A stretch of 64,000 nucleotides of DNA from Saururus chinensis (taxonomy: Eukaryota > Streptophyta > Magnoliopsida > Piperales > Saururaceae): NCBI GenBank assembly GCA_035235625.1, contig CP141144.1:32423014-32487013 (forward strand), read 5' to 3'. Under the pieces are notes generated by a model. That model saw nothing but the letters and a program-made list of their open reading frames with translations. It was not told where the DNA came from and did not search any database. The position numbers and the translations under genes are program-made. Position 1 is the stretch's first letter, and each line of letters begins with the position of its first letter. Below are positions 48,501 to 60,588 of this stretch, one piece after another.

Positions 48501-48990
48501 ATGAAGCCACACTTCATGCTACAAAAGATCACATGCTCATATATAGAAGGTCTAAAAATCTTGAGGTCATTGGCTACTCAGATTCTGATTTTGCTGGATG
48601 TATTGATGATAGAAAGTCCACATTTGGCTACTTATTCATGCTTGCTGGAGGAGCCATATCATGGAAAAGTGGAAATGAATCTATCATAGCTTCATCCACT
48701 AGGGAGGCTGAATTTGTGGCATGCTATGAAGCCACACTTCATGCTTTATGGTTGCAGAACTTTATTTCAAGGCTTGGAATTATTGACACCATTCATAGAC
48801 CGCTGAAAATTTATTATGTTAACTCCGCGGCAGTTATCTTCTCAAAGAATGACAAGTACTCTAAATGAGCAAAGTACATGGAATTAAAGTTTCTTATTGT
48901 TAAAGAAGAAGTGAAGAAACAAAAAGTGTTTATAGAGCAAATTAGTACTAACCTTATGCTTGCAAATCCATTAACGAAAGGATTACCTCC
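45521..48990 (+). other. Copia pol region (fossil)
   Basis: Protease [13 protein letters not shown] (about 45585), integrase zinc region ([13 protein letters not shown]) and core with [20 protein letters not shown] and [12 protein letters not shown], reverse transcriptase with GCKWIFKTK, MDVKIAFLNG and YVDDILIAS (about 47840), and RNase H with TRPDISFATGMLGRY. The order protease-integrase-RT-RNase H defines Ty1/copia. Confidence 0.92.
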
Positions 48991-49439
48991 AAAGACCTTT
49001 ATTGAATATGCTAATAGAATGGGTCTTGAAAATAATTCATGATTGTAAACATTTATTTTGTGATGAATTATGCTTTATTTATGATGATGATGCTCTATTA
49101 CATTTTGATATCAATAAAGTGTTTCTAATTTTCCTGTCTTAGTTATTATGTGCATCGATGTGAATGAATATATATTTGTGACAGGATTAGTCTCTATTAG
49201 TAGAGACATTATGTGAACTCTTATGATTTCCTCTTTTGAACACTATATTGAGCAGATTTTTTAATATTGTGGTACATAGAAGGGACCATGTCATTTAAGG
49301 ACATAGAACTGCCATGACTCATATTATAAATTTGTTTAATGATAGTATTATGTAACCAATTTGATTAGATAATTGTGTATACCTTATGTTGTCTTGTTAT
49401 ACTATCATGATTAATTATCATTCGGACCAAGTGGGAGAA

Positions 49440-49798
49440 TATAAACAATTTTATTAGTCTCACATAATAATTAATAAATAATAATGAGTATATCTATTTT
49501 ATTTACGATTGGTCTTACAAAAGTGAACATTGTAACCGCTTGATGGAAGCGGTTACGTGAAGATAAAAATAGAGAAGACGGTCCTCTCTCTGCCCAACGA
49601 AAAACCACGTCGGTGATGATCCATCTCAAGTGAAAATCGTCAGAACGAAAGGGCTAAGGGAGAAAAACCTATTCTAAAAAGATTCGTCGATTCGGAATGG
49701 AACCAGATACGCTATTTTTTTTGAAAATACAGTAAATAGTAATAGAGAAATTAATTTCTATAATATATAATTCATTCACGAAAAATATAATGCTTACA
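49440..49798 (+). repeat. 3' LTR of the copia element
   Basis: Follows the purine tract AAGTGGGAGAA and ends TGCTTACA, then the ATAAC duplication. Confidence 0.92.
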
Positions 49799-49848
49799 AT
49801 AACAACAACATAATAAGCAGCAAGCTTGCCAGCAGTGACGGAGAGATT

Positions 49849-50935
49849 CATAGCGCTCGTCTGCTGTCATAACAGTCTTCCCTTTGTACTTGTGAGTAAC
49901 TTCATCATTGCAGCAGCCAACAAGCAAATAAGTATTTGGAAACCTATAAATTTTGTAGCATAAGTCATTGCATGTCAGATTAAATGTACCAGGCTCGCAA
50001 ACAAACATGTCAAGCAAACATAGCACACTGAAGCCCACTATCTGACTCAGTAGCTAAAAAAAAAAGGGTAACACATAAAATAAACAAAGAGAGATCTCGC
50101 ATTATATGTCCCACAAATACTCCAAGGAAATTTCATGAACTTAAAGAAGTAATACGATGGATACATCAGCATGTCACATAAGAATCGACAAAACGAGAAG
50201 CATTACGTTAACAGTGCAACATCTACACACTCTACCTTTTCCTCTCTCTAAGCTACAGTGACGTATTTCAAAATAACATGAAAACCCCATTCCAAATATG
50301 CAGCAAATCCACTAAAATTTTCAATGAAAGACAACCATGCATATTCCCCACTAACTAGAAAGGAATATATGAAAGGAAACCACCAAGTGCCCATAACCGA
50401 ATGTCAGTTAATCAATCATAAACAGCTAAATTTAGAATCAAATATTCATCAAATCTTAAGAAGATTCAGTTCCAATACTAAAACTCAGCTCAAGGGTCCA
50501 TTTTCCACCCGAACCAGACAAAAGCAACACCAAATTTACATTTTTTTCAAAGAAAAACCATAAACATTAACCAAAAGAAATTAAGAAGAACGGTTATAGT
50601 CAAAATCCAAACACATCAAAGTAACAACCACCCTCCTCAATAAACAACCAAAAAAAACCGGGAAAAATAAACAAGAAGAACCTCAAAACAAAAGGTACCC
50701 AAAAAGCAATAACCAATCCCCAAGAATTCGAATAAAAAAAATTACAAAAAAAACGATCGTACATTAGCAAACGAAGAAAGAGTGAGAAGAAGAAAAATTA
50801 CAGTTTTTTGGCTTGCTCGAGGGATCAGGCATGGCCGAAGTGGAAGAGGTCGTAGATTTCATCTGCGTACACCCTGAACGGCGCCGGACCGTTGCGTCCT
50901 GGTCCCATAGCCTGAGCCAAACCCTTCCCCGCCAT
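49849..50935 (-). pseudogene. CTP:phosphocholine cytidylyltransferase 5' fragment (exons 1-2)
   Basis: Exon 1 (50935 to 50802) starts MAGKGLAQAMGPGRNGPAPF and continues RVYADEIYDLFHFGHA, with the HxGH nucleotide-binding motif, then SLEQAKK. Exon 2 (49943 to about 49849) reads [19 protein letters not shown], then [18 protein letters not shown]. The exons join in phase at GT-AG sites across an 0.86-kb intron. This enzyme makes CDP-choline for phosphatidylcholine synthesis. Only the first part of the catalytic domain is present; the rest, including the RTEGISTS region and the membrane helix, is missing. The Arg expected after HFGHA is a TGA stop. It points towards the SKP1-like start, which would lie about 0.4 kb downstream without the copia element. 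Confidence 0.88.
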
Positions 50936-51240
50936 TATTCGGATCCCGGCGGCTGCCCTTCGCCTTGTCTGTCTGATGACGGGGGGAGCGAGTCGTCGAA
51001 AAGAGGGGTTTTTGTTTGTTGGGAATTGAACGGTAGCGAGATTCCGGAGGCAGCGTGAATTTTGAGGAGACTAGTCAATTAGACGCCTGCCCAGTCCGAC
51101 CTCCCGGGTCCTCTAGAGTGTGGGGACCACTCATTCCTAGAAGCTGCCGACTATGGGGCCTTTAAGTGGGACCTCTCGTGGGGGCCCTGTCATTTCCGTT
51201 GCACAAATGTGCGTGGGTGGTAATTTATGCAATCAACCGA
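50936..51240. other. Probable 5' UTR and promoter remnant of the CCT fragment
   Basis: GC-richer than its surroundings and directly upstream of the cytidylyltransferase start on the minus strand. No coding sequence seen; the promoter role is inferred from position. Confidence 0.4.
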
Positions 51241-51636
51241 TGTCAACTAAATTGTATTTAAATATGCATGGTAATGTAATTAGAAACTTTATTAAAAGTA
51301 TAAATAATTTTTTTATTTTTTTAATTATATAACTTTATCTAGTAAAATTTCTCACTCATCCTCCCTATCTAATAAATATTCTACCGTCTCTTTACCCTAT
51401 ATTTCTCTCTCCTTCTTCGACACTAGTTGGCATTACTACGACCATTGCTAGCCCGGCCTCATCCTCTTCTTCTTTTTCTCTCATTCATCCTCCTCAGCCT
51501 ACCTGCCTCATTGTCATGCCCACTTGCCCCTCCTTTGTCAAAATAGGCTACCATCACTTCACAAATGGTGTGTGCACCGTTGTCCACAGCTTGGGGAATA
51601 CCTAGGTGTGCCAACTTGCAACATCGTGCAAATTGT
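51241..51636. other. Spacer, nothing recognised
   Basis: AT-rich, then a pyrimidine-rich stretch (TTCTTCTTTTTCTCTC-like). No gene or repeat end identified. Confidence 0.4.
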
Positions 51637-51840
51637 AAGAAGAGTTTTTCATATTCCCCATGACAATGAGCTTAACATAAGTAATGCATGAGAACTATTG
51701 CTATTTGAGATAGATGGTGCACACACTAGTGCACATTAGTGCAAGAACTATTGACGCTAAAGTGTGCTAACATGTGCGCCATCGATCTCACAGATGAAGA
51801 GTTTTTATGTGTTCTTTATGTTGGGCTTATTGTCAAAGTA
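51637..51840. mobile_element. Diverged relative of the KIN-12-unit MITE
   Basis: In inverted orientation to the MITE at 1462-1658. It shares GGTGCACACACTAGT and the spacing of the inner palindromic segments, with an AAGAGTTTTT-like motif near each end. The ends are approximate and no clear target duplication was found. It is an older or separate family member. Confidence 0.5.
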
Positions 51841-54377
51841 GATCATTAAAAATACTTCCCATGTAGTATTTTCAGTTGGTTGACATCCACTTCCTAGACT
51901 CTATCCCTACTTCTTGGGCTCCATCCCTACTGTGAAGGAGTACCTCTTAAGGTGGTAAGACTGCACACTTTTCTCATAATTCTTGAACATGATCTCGATG
52001 AAGTTTCTAAAGGTAGTGTTGAGGAGGACCGATGTCCACAATGTTGTGGGCAACCTTGGCAATGACAAAAATGGAGTGTCACTTACCCATGTGAATGTCA
52101 AGCACCTCATACATGTTTTGGATTGTGTGGGAGCCATCTCCACAAACTTCATATGGTCGCCTCGGCAAGCCCAGCTTGATATAAATAAAGGCCTAAAACG
52201 AAAAGTTTAAATTAAGTATTTTTTATATTTTATAAAAAAATAGTCGTATAATTAATTAATTATTAGGATATAGTTAACACTTTTATTCAAATATTTCTAT
52301 TTTTTTACTTCAGAGGTGCAAAATCATTTATAAACATCTTATATTTAAATTTTACTAATAAGATAAATGAAGTAAAAACAAGAAATGTAAAGCTAAAAAA
52401 TTAGAAGGTAGAGAGATTTTAAAATAATTATTTTTTCTTTATCTAATTATAGGCAATGCTCTTTACATAGATGTTTATCTTCAAGGGGGCTACCTTGAAT
52501 TGCCCAAGAAAGAAGAGGCTACCCATCAAAATTATGTAACACTATTTTAAAGAATAGGATGAAAGTAAATAGAAAGGAAAAAAAGAGAAATAAGAAAGAG
52601 TAAGCATTGAATGAGGAATAGGCAAGGTGGTTCCTTTAATAATATATAAATATATAAAAAAAGTAAAAATTGAAGAACCTGCCACTTACTAATTTTATTG
52701 TTTATTAATAGACTTTTTTTGTAGTGGGGCCTTAGGTAATTGCTTTAGTTGCCTAAGGTATTGGGCCAGCCCCGGGCCTTGGATCCAGAAGTTGATTGAG
52801 TTCTTGAGACTCACATTGCATATCATTAATTGCCTAAGATATTGGGCCGGCGGGCCTTACATCTAGAAATTGATTGAGCTCTTGAGATAGGTAGTTTTCC
52901 TTGCTTCTTTCAAAATTATTGGCAAATGTCAGTCATGTTAGGAACTTCTTACTGTTGCATCTGTCGTGGATGAAAGAAAAGATCGGTTCAAAAGAGTAGA
53001 GGGTCATCATTGAACTAGGTAAGATTAATCTACCTAACTGAAATTTTACATTCAAATCATAGTATGTTGTGTCCAATAAGAATAGCAATCCCTTATTCAA
53101 CATATAATTAGTGCCTCTCCAGTAGAGTCATTTTAATCTACCTTAACTGAGGCATTAGGTTTTTTTTTAATGCTAGAACTAGAGAATGTGTGGGAGATGA
53201 AACCTCTTCTTGATGGTAATGTCATCACGAGAACTCTTCAAATTAAAAGGAGAGGACCATAAGTCAACTAATGGGTAAGAAATTTGTGTATCCTCCACGT
53301 TGCGGAGCAACAAATATGGAAAATAACCAATATTTTTTTGTCGCAGAAACAAAGAGCGCTCAAATGTCACCTTACCCACCCTTTTGGAACAACTGATGAA
53401 TGCCTTGATTGGATTAGCTGCTTAAATCCATGGGAGCTGAGCTGTATACTAAACAAAGCATTGGCAATATTTTTTCATGCATACATATGGAATTGCTGAG
53501 GGGTTTCTTTGAATTTTTTTCTCTTGATCTTGTATTTATTTTCTTCAACTAATATTTTAGATATTTAAAAAAAAATTATAGGGGGATTTCAATTATTTCT
53601 CTATGCATAAGAGAACATAAGAAAAGAGACGAGATGATCATTTCCTTACAAAATATAGAGAAGAAATATTTTTTTGTAAGATGACCCTGGCCAATCACTA
53701 TTATTTCTTGAAATTTGAGATAAAGTAGTGGTGATTAACCAATTTCACCTTTGATTAAATGATAAAAAATAAAAATAAATTAGTAGAGAAATAATAAGAA
53801 TATTAAAATTATCAAAAAATAATTATAAGTATTAAAAAGAAAGAACACAAAGAAAATGAAAATATCACGTACAAAGACTCCCCCTTTTTATGTTTTCTTG
53901 TCTTCAAGCTTGAGAATATTCTTTTTTTTTTGCCTTGTATAACTTCTCCTACTTTAAACTCCTTAGGATTGAAATAATGCTTTCTTGCAAACTCCTTGAT
54001 GATTTGAAAAAGATATCTTTGGAATTGAGAGTTAGACTTTGTGAATGCTTCTTCTTTTGAAAAAGATATCTTCTTCTTTCCTTATTTTTGTTGTTTCTTT
54101 AGAATTGAGAGTTAGACTTTGTGAAGGTTTCTTAGATTTGACGGTCTAAAGTCCATTTCTCCTCTTAATTGATGTAACACCTTCATTTGTCTTAAAATGA
54201 AAATTCTCTTTTCCTCTTACTTTTGGAAGTATTTTCCTTTGATCTTCAAAGTCCTTGAAAGTCTTCAAGCATCTTGATTTGGTAATGGCTTTGAAGGATA
54301 ATGGTTTTTTTTACTTTAAGAGAAATGTTTAAATTTTTGTGGAGAATTCTTTGGATTTGGTAGAGACTTTATGGAAT
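51841..54377. other. Long AT-rich stretch without recognised genes
   Basis: Short open frames (51907-52210, 53284-53499) match no family I know and lack supporting context. The region 52720-52900 holds a repeated TGCCTAAGGTATTGGGCC-like segment of unknown origin. Nothing else is supported. Confidence 0.45.
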
Positions 54378-54386
54378 TTTTTAGAT

Positions 54387-54542
54387 GGATGAGGAGTTAG
54401 CCACCCCATATTTTATCCAACTCACCCCCTTAAAACAGTCGGTAAATATCTACCGTCTATGTATATCAGGCCAGTGGATATCTACCGTCTGTATAAATGT
54501 GGGGTGAGTGGGATAAAATGGGGGGTGGCAGACTTCTCATCC
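54387..54542. mobile_element. 156-bp Mutator-type MITE
   Basis: A perfect 9-bp duplication TTTTTAGAT flanks it (54378-54386, 54543-54551). The ends start GGATGAG and form long imperfect inverted repeats, with GCCACCCCATATTTTATCC at the left and the complementary GGATAAAATGGGGGGTGGC at the right. It has no coding capacity and is unrelated to the MITE at 1462. Confidence 0.85.
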
Positions 54543-54779
54543 TTTTTAGATTTGGTTAGGGATTTTGGGACTTGGTGGGGGCTTTTGGGCTTTAGTGCTG
54601 GCTTTTAGGATTTTACGGCTAACCTCTTCTATAAATGAATTAATGGTGGAATGTGTGGATGAGTAATGGTGGTTCAATTATGATTTTTTAAGCATAGTGG
54701 GATAGTTATGTTGGAAGTGGGATTGTATGAAGAGTTGTGGGTAGTTTGTGAGAAGAAGTGAGGTTACTTGGCATGTAGT

Positions 54780-55200
54780 AATAATTTGACTTGGTCTTCT
54801 CCCTACTCTTTCATAATTTTTTTGTGAATTAAAGGTAGCATGAACATTAGAGAGGCCAAAGGGCTTGACCAAAAATTCGTAATGGTCGTCATGTGTCTGG
54901 AAAGCAGTATTATGAACATTAGAAGGGTACATCCGGATTTGGTGGTACCCTGAGTACAAATCAAGCTTATTGAAAATGATTGCCCTAGATAATTCATCCA
55001 AGAGCTCTTCAATTATTGGTACAAGATATTTATCTTTAATAATGATGATATCAAAAGCACGATAATCAACGCAAAAACACCATGATCCATCCTTTTTGCA
55101 GATGAGGAACACTGGGGAAGAATATTGGCTCAACACCTACTCAAGCCTTTCAATTTCATCATTCTGCACTTGAGGATACCGGTAGGGACAAACATTAGTC
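54780..55200 (-). mobile_element. Ty3/gypsy reverse transcriptase remnant (fossil)
   Basis: Minus-strand RT motifs SSPVFLICKKDGSW, FCVDYRAF, KDKYLVPIIEELLDELS and LDLYSGYHQIRM, then FLVKPFGLSN. They resemble the RT of the element at 60589. No LTRs or other domains are seen, so this is a short broken relic. Confidence 0.8.
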
Positions 55201-55892
55201 GGTGGACACCCTGGCTAAATATGAATATAGTGGTCATGTTGGTGCACTAGTGGTAAGGAGGACGGCTCCCAAAAAATACAATCATGCTTCTCTAGCAAGG
55301 ACTATAAATCGGAAGGAAGGGAGCCGGCCTCATGTGGCAGAGCGGTGCGAAACTACAATAACATCCCTTGGGTTGCAAATTGAGGCATAATGCATCACAA
55401 TTGCTTATGACTTCTGTAAGTCTTCTTTTCAAATCTCCCCCTTCCATCTGCAATGGTTGAATTGCAAATGTTCACATATCAACATCACTAAAACAAACAT
55501 ATTATAATAGTTGTAAACGGCTGTAAATTGATGAATGTGGCTTTGAATGATGACTTTAATGAAATGGATCTACATAAATAGCAGCATCTCCCTAGTTACT
55601 AGCTATAAGCTACACAGTCACATTCATAAGTAATTGGCTCAATGGTAGAAAAAGAGTTTTTCCTTCATGAAGGCTGCTGAACATTAGCATATCAAATCTT
55701 GTCCAAGAAATAAATTTGATAGGGATCAAGTAAGTTTACATAACTGCAGCATAAACGATACTTTCCAAAAAATTAAAAAGAAAAGAAAAGAAAATTCACA
55801 GAGAACATATCTCATATAAAAACAAGGTGGAAATTACCACCTCATAAATTGTGTGCGGTCATCCACATCAATGATACTGAGTATTAAAACGC
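55201..55892. other. Spacer before the right KIN-12 block
   Basis: No gene recognised. Upstream gypsy remnants could extend into its left part. Confidence 0.4.
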
Positions 55893-56909
55893 TGGAGAAG
55901 CTGTAATATTTCTTCATCTTATATATTACTTGTAAAAAATTTATAAAACTATAAAAATTAAATTTATTTTCTTTTAATTTTTAATTAAATAATTAATACT
56001 CCCTTTGTCTTATAGATCCATTTGGTAAAAAAATTTATTCTATACTCATTTTATTTAAATTAAATAATTAAATACTTAAAAAAATTATTATAAGCTTATT
56101 TTTGTCTTTACCTTCTTTTAAATGTGAGTTTCACCATTCACTAAAAACAACCACTTGCTTCATCTTATATTAGTACTTAATATCTAATTTTCATCATTTT
56201 TATCAAGATGGTAATCATTGCATGTAAACGTAGTAAAATCCTACTACTAACTCAGTAAGAAAAGTATGAGGAGATCCAAACAATAGAAAAGAGGAAAAGC
56301 AGGTTCACACACATACAAGCATGGAAGGCCGTATCGATACAGATGAGAGTTTCGATGACTATGGGTACGGGTATGCGTTGATGATTCCCTTGGTATGCGC
56401 CGAAATGGGCGTAAACCCTTTTATAAATATAAAAAATATTATAACTAATAATATAACATTATAATACTTCTTTTAGAAAATAATAAGACCGTAAAATGCC
56501 GTATCAACCGATACAGGTAATCTAAAATTAGTTTATTTGGAGCCGTACACTATTATATTCTCTATCCCATACAAATTGTTGCTCATTCTTTCCCATATTA
56601 AGTACTCTAAAATTAGTTTATTTTAAAAATAAATATAAGTCTATATTATATGTTTAAATAAATATATATTTTTGGAGTGCTATATATAAAAAAAATAATT
56701 ATGTAAATTACATGGACCTACCCATATTCATCTCATATAACTTTAAAAATATTATTTTTTAATATAACAAAAATATAAATTTTCAAAGAAGTTGGGTTTG
56801 ATACGTATTGGCCGTATCGATACGGTACGACGGATATGACCGATACATATCGTGGTGGGGGGGCGTACCACCCCCCGTACCCGTATCGGTTTCAACTGAT
56901 ACGGCCTTC

Positions 56910-57400
56910 TGGGGGTTTTTTCAAAAGTGAACATGATCAAGAATAGAAACTGAATTCGCTGAAATTTTTTGCACTATTTCCTCGCCTTCCTCCACCTTCC
57001 TGGGCCTCATCCGTACCACCACCTAACACATCATTCAGTACAAAAACAATGAAAAAATAAATCGATCAATTTCATTAATCTAGGAAAAACAACAACACTA
57101 CCCCAAGAATAAATTCACCTTGAAAAACAGAATTCAATCAGTTTCATCTGCCGAAGAAAAAAAAATTGACGACGGAACTTCATCAGAAATAAAATACACC
57201 TTGACTCTAAAATCCGAGGTCACGGGGACCCCATTCCTGGGCAAGGTCTCCATGGTGAGCTTCTGCTTGAGAGGATTCGAGCCCGGATGCTAGGACAGCC
57301 TGGGTGGTAGAGGGCTCCATGCCTTGGGCACCAGAGGCTTGGGAACGTCGACAAAAGTGTTGGGGTCGACATTCTCGAATTTGAGCCATTTCGATGGGGC
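56910..57400 (-). pseudogene. KIN-12 kinesin 5' fragment, copy 3
   Basis: Exon 2 (57022 to about 56910) is the best-preserved motor start: VVVRMRPRKVEEGEEIVQKI, then SANSVSILDH, where two bases are lost. Exon 1 (about 57400 to 57200) keeps KFENVDPNTFVDVPKPLVPK but has lost its first 25 or so codons. Confidence 0.8.
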
Positions 57401-57591
57401 GGAAGGCAGGCAATTTTGAAATGAAATTCTTGAGGAGTGTGAGAGACTTGGGAGAGAAACTATAAAAGTAGTACTCAATTTGGGTAAATTGTAATCACGC
57501 ACCCGTTGTTTCGAAAATGGGGGTGTGTAGGGTATATGGCGATTTTTCCTTCGTGGTACTTTGTGATTTGAATTTTGTTGTGGTGATTTAG

Positions 57592-57768
57592 GGAAGAGTT
57601 TTTCTTTTCTCTTTTAACAATGAGGTCAGCATAAGTTACACATAAGAGATATTTATCAATGAGATTAACACCATATGCGTTGACGCTAACATGATCTAGT
57701 GTGTGCACCGTCAATCATAAATATTAACAGCTCCTATGCAGAACTTACGCTAGGCTCATTGTAAGAGG
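57592..57768. mobile_element. MITE copy in KIN-12 unit 3, right end lost
   Basis: Left flank GTGATTTAG (57583-57591) and left TIR GGAAGAGTTTTTC as in the other units. The right end is cut at AAGAGGGCAGC, so no right duplication remains. Confidence 0.7.
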
Positions 57769-58911
57769 GCAGCTATATAATATTTCTTCATCTTGTATAT
57801 TACATGTAAAAAATTTATAAAACTATAAAAAATTAAATTTATTTTCTTTTAATTTATACTTAGATAATTAATACTCCCTTTGTCTTATAGCTCCATTTGG
57901 TAAAAAAATTTATTCTATATTAATAAATTCATTTTATTTAACTTAAATAATTAAATACTTAAAAAAATTATTATAAGCTTATTTTTTCTTTACCTTCTCT
58001 TAAATGTGAGTTTCACCATTCTCTAAAAACAACTACTTGCTTCATCTTATATTAGTACTTAATATCTAATTTTTATCATTTTTATCAAGATGGTAATTAT
58101 TGCATGTGAAAGTAGTAAAATCCTACTACTAAGTAAGAAAAGTATGAGGAGATCCAAACAATAGAAAAGAGGAAAAGCGGGTTCACTCACATACACGCAT
58201 GGAAGGCTGTATCAATAGAGATGAGAGTATCAATGACTATGGATACGGGTACGCGCCGATGATACGCTTGGTACCTGCCAAAACGGGTGTAAACCCTTTT
58301 ACAAACATAAAAAAATATTATAACTAATATTATATCATTATAATAATTATTTTAGAGCATAATAAGACAGTAAAATGTTGTATCATCCGATATGGGTATT
58401 TTAGATTAGTTTATTTGGAACCATACACTTTTATGTTCTCCATCCCATACAAATTATTGCTCATTCATTCTCAAATTAAGTGCTCTAAAATTAGTTTATT
58501 TCAAAAATAAATATGAGACTAAATTATATATTTAAATAAATGTATATTTGTGGAACACTATATATTAAAAAAATAGTTATGTAAATTACATGGACCTACA
58601 TGTATTCATCCCATATAGCTTTAAAAATATTATTTTTTAATATAATAATAATATAACCTTCAAAGAAGTTGGGTTTGAATTGTATTTTTGTTTTTATGAA
58701 CAAATTTCAAAATTTGTTTTTCAGAAATAAATATTTCTTTAAATAAAAAAATTTAAGTAAAAAATTTATTTATTTAATACGGTATCGATACGGTACGACC
58801 AATATGGCCGATACGTATCGTGATTCAGTGTGGGGGGATACTACCCCCCGTACCTGTATCGGTCTCAACCGATACGGGTACGTATCGGTCGATACGGCCT
58901 TCTAGGGTTTT

Positions 58912-59462
58912 TTTCGAAAGTGAATACATGATCAAGTATAGAAATTGAATTAGCTAAAAATTTTTGCACTATTTCTATGCCTTCTCCTCCTTCCTGGGCC
59001 TCATTTGTACCACCACCTAACACATCATTCAATGCAAAAAAAACGAAAAAATAAATCAATCAGTTTCATAACAACGACACTACCCCGAGAAGAAAGTCAC
59101 CTTAAAAAACAAAATTCAATCAGTTTCATCTACATAAAAAAAATAAAACTTCACAACAAACCCTCATCGTGAATAAATTGCATCTTGACTCCATAATCCA
59201 AAGTCGCAGGGACCCCATTCTTGGGTAGCGTCTCCATGGTGAGCTTCCGCCTCAGCAGATTCGGGCCCGGATGCTGGGGCGGCCTGGGTGGTAGAGGGCT
59301 CCGCGCCTTGGGCACCAGAGGCTCGGGAACATCGACAAAAGTATTGGGGTCCACATTCTCGGATCTAAACTTTCGGGAGGGGGCTTGCTTTTGCAGGGAA
59401 GGAGAGGCCTCCAACGGCGAGATCCCCCTCAGAACCCGGCTCCTCGGAACCGAACTCTTCAT
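58912..59462 (-). pseudogene. KIN-12 kinesin 5' fragment, copy 4 (fullest exon 1)
   Basis: Exon 1 (59462 to 59184) is open throughout, 93 codons: MKSSVPRSRVLRGISPLEAS, then SENVDPNTFVDVPEPLVPKA, SPLPPRPPQHPGPN and METLPKNGVPATLDYGVK. The donor GT has become AT. Exon 2 (59016 to about 58912) starts VVVQMRPR and slips frame in the Glu-rich stretch; EIVQKFLANSISILDHVFTF follows in another frame. As in all copies the sequence ends just after the TFTF-like strand of the motor. Confidence 0.85.
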
Positions 59463-60439
59463 GGCCAATTCGGATCCGTACTAGATCTTGAGCCAAAAAT
59501 GTCACAGGGAAAGGAGGGATCGGAGGTGGAAACCCTAGAATTTCGAAGCCCAGAGAGGAAATGGGGGGCGGAGGGTTCCAATTCTAGCCGTTTTGAAGGA
59601 GGGCAAGGTAGGCGATTTTGAAATGAAATTCCGGATGGATGAGGGAGACAGGGGAGAGAGAAATTACAGAAGTAATACTCAATTTGGGTAAATTGCAATC
59701 ACGCCCCTGATGTTTCAAAAATCAGGGTGTGTGGGGTATATGACAATTTTGCCGACTATGGATACCGGTACACGCTGAAACTGGTGTAAACCCTTTTATA
59801 AACATAAAATAATATTATAACTAATAATATTTCATTATAATACTTCTTTTAGAGCATAATAAGACAGTAAAATGTTGTATTAACCGATGCGGGTATTCTA
59901 AAATTAGTTTATTTGGAACCATACACTATTATGTTCTCTATCTCATACAAATTATTGCTCATTCTTTCCCATATTAAGTGCTCTAAAATCAGTTTATTTT
60001 AAAAATACTTATGAGTCTAAATTATATGTTTAAATAAATTTATATTTTTGGAGCACTATATATAAAAATAATAATTATGTAAAGTACATGGACCGATGCG
60101 TATTATCTCATATAACTTTAAAAATATTATTTTTTAATATAACAAAAATATAAACTTTCAAAGAATTTGGGTTTGAATTGTATTTTTGTTTTTACTAAAA
60201 AAATTTATGAAAAAAAATTTTTGAAATTTTTTTTATAAATAAAAATATAATTTTAAAAATAAAAAAATTAATTTTTTATTACTATATCGATATGTATCGG
60301 CCGTATTGATACGGTACGCCTGATATGTATCGTGATTTGGTGTGGGGAGTGTACCACCCCTCGTACCCGTATCGGTCTGAACCGATACGGGTACATATCG
60401 GTTGATACGGTGCAATATCGATCGATACGGCCTTCTAGT

Positions 60440-60548
60440 GTTTTTTCGAAAGTGAATACATGATTAAGAATAGAAACTGAATTAGTTAAATTTTTTACAC
60501 TATTTCCTTGCCTTCCTCCTCCTTCTTGGGCCTCATTCATACCACCAC
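60440..60548 (-). pseudogene. KIN-12 kinesin fragment, copy 5 (exon 2 only)
   Basis: Exon 2 begins at 60548 after a CCTAAC (GTTAGG) acceptor and contains NSVSILNHVFTFEK. The gypsy element at 60589 has inserted in the intron, so any exon 1 would be on its far side, outside the window. Confidence 0.75.
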
Positions 60549-60588
60549 CTAACACATCATTTAGTACAAAAAAAAATGAAAAAATAAA

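Larger units (their letters stand above)
43029..49798 (+). mobile_element. Nearly whole Ty1/copia element, 6.77 kb
   Basis: LTRs at 43029-43400 and 49440-49798, target duplication ATAAC on both sides (43024-43028, 49799-49803), primer site after the 5' LTR, polypurine tract AAGTGGGAGAA before the 3' LTR, and gag and pol in copia order on the plus strand. It looks almost complete, with a handful of breaks. The LTRs differ by about 7% by hand count, mostly transitions. At commonly used plant rates that suggests a few million years. Copia sub-lineage not assigned. Confidence 0.92.
55893..60588. repeat. Right block of tandem KIN-12 units
   Basis: Same unit and orientation as 1-5132. It starts at the AATATTTCTTCATCTTATAT landmark that lies after the MITE in the left units, and contains three unit joins (near 56510, 58380, 59885). 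Units are shorter than on the left, with exon-2 to exon-2 spacings of about 2.0 and 1.5 kb; the third lacks the MITE and the AT-rich spacer. A gypsy element interrupts the block at 60589, so it may continue beyond the window. Confidence 0.85.

Noticed and set aside
51907-52210. Two overlapping small frames, one on each strand
   Set aside because: No family recognised, no splice or start support, and a mixed AT-rich context.
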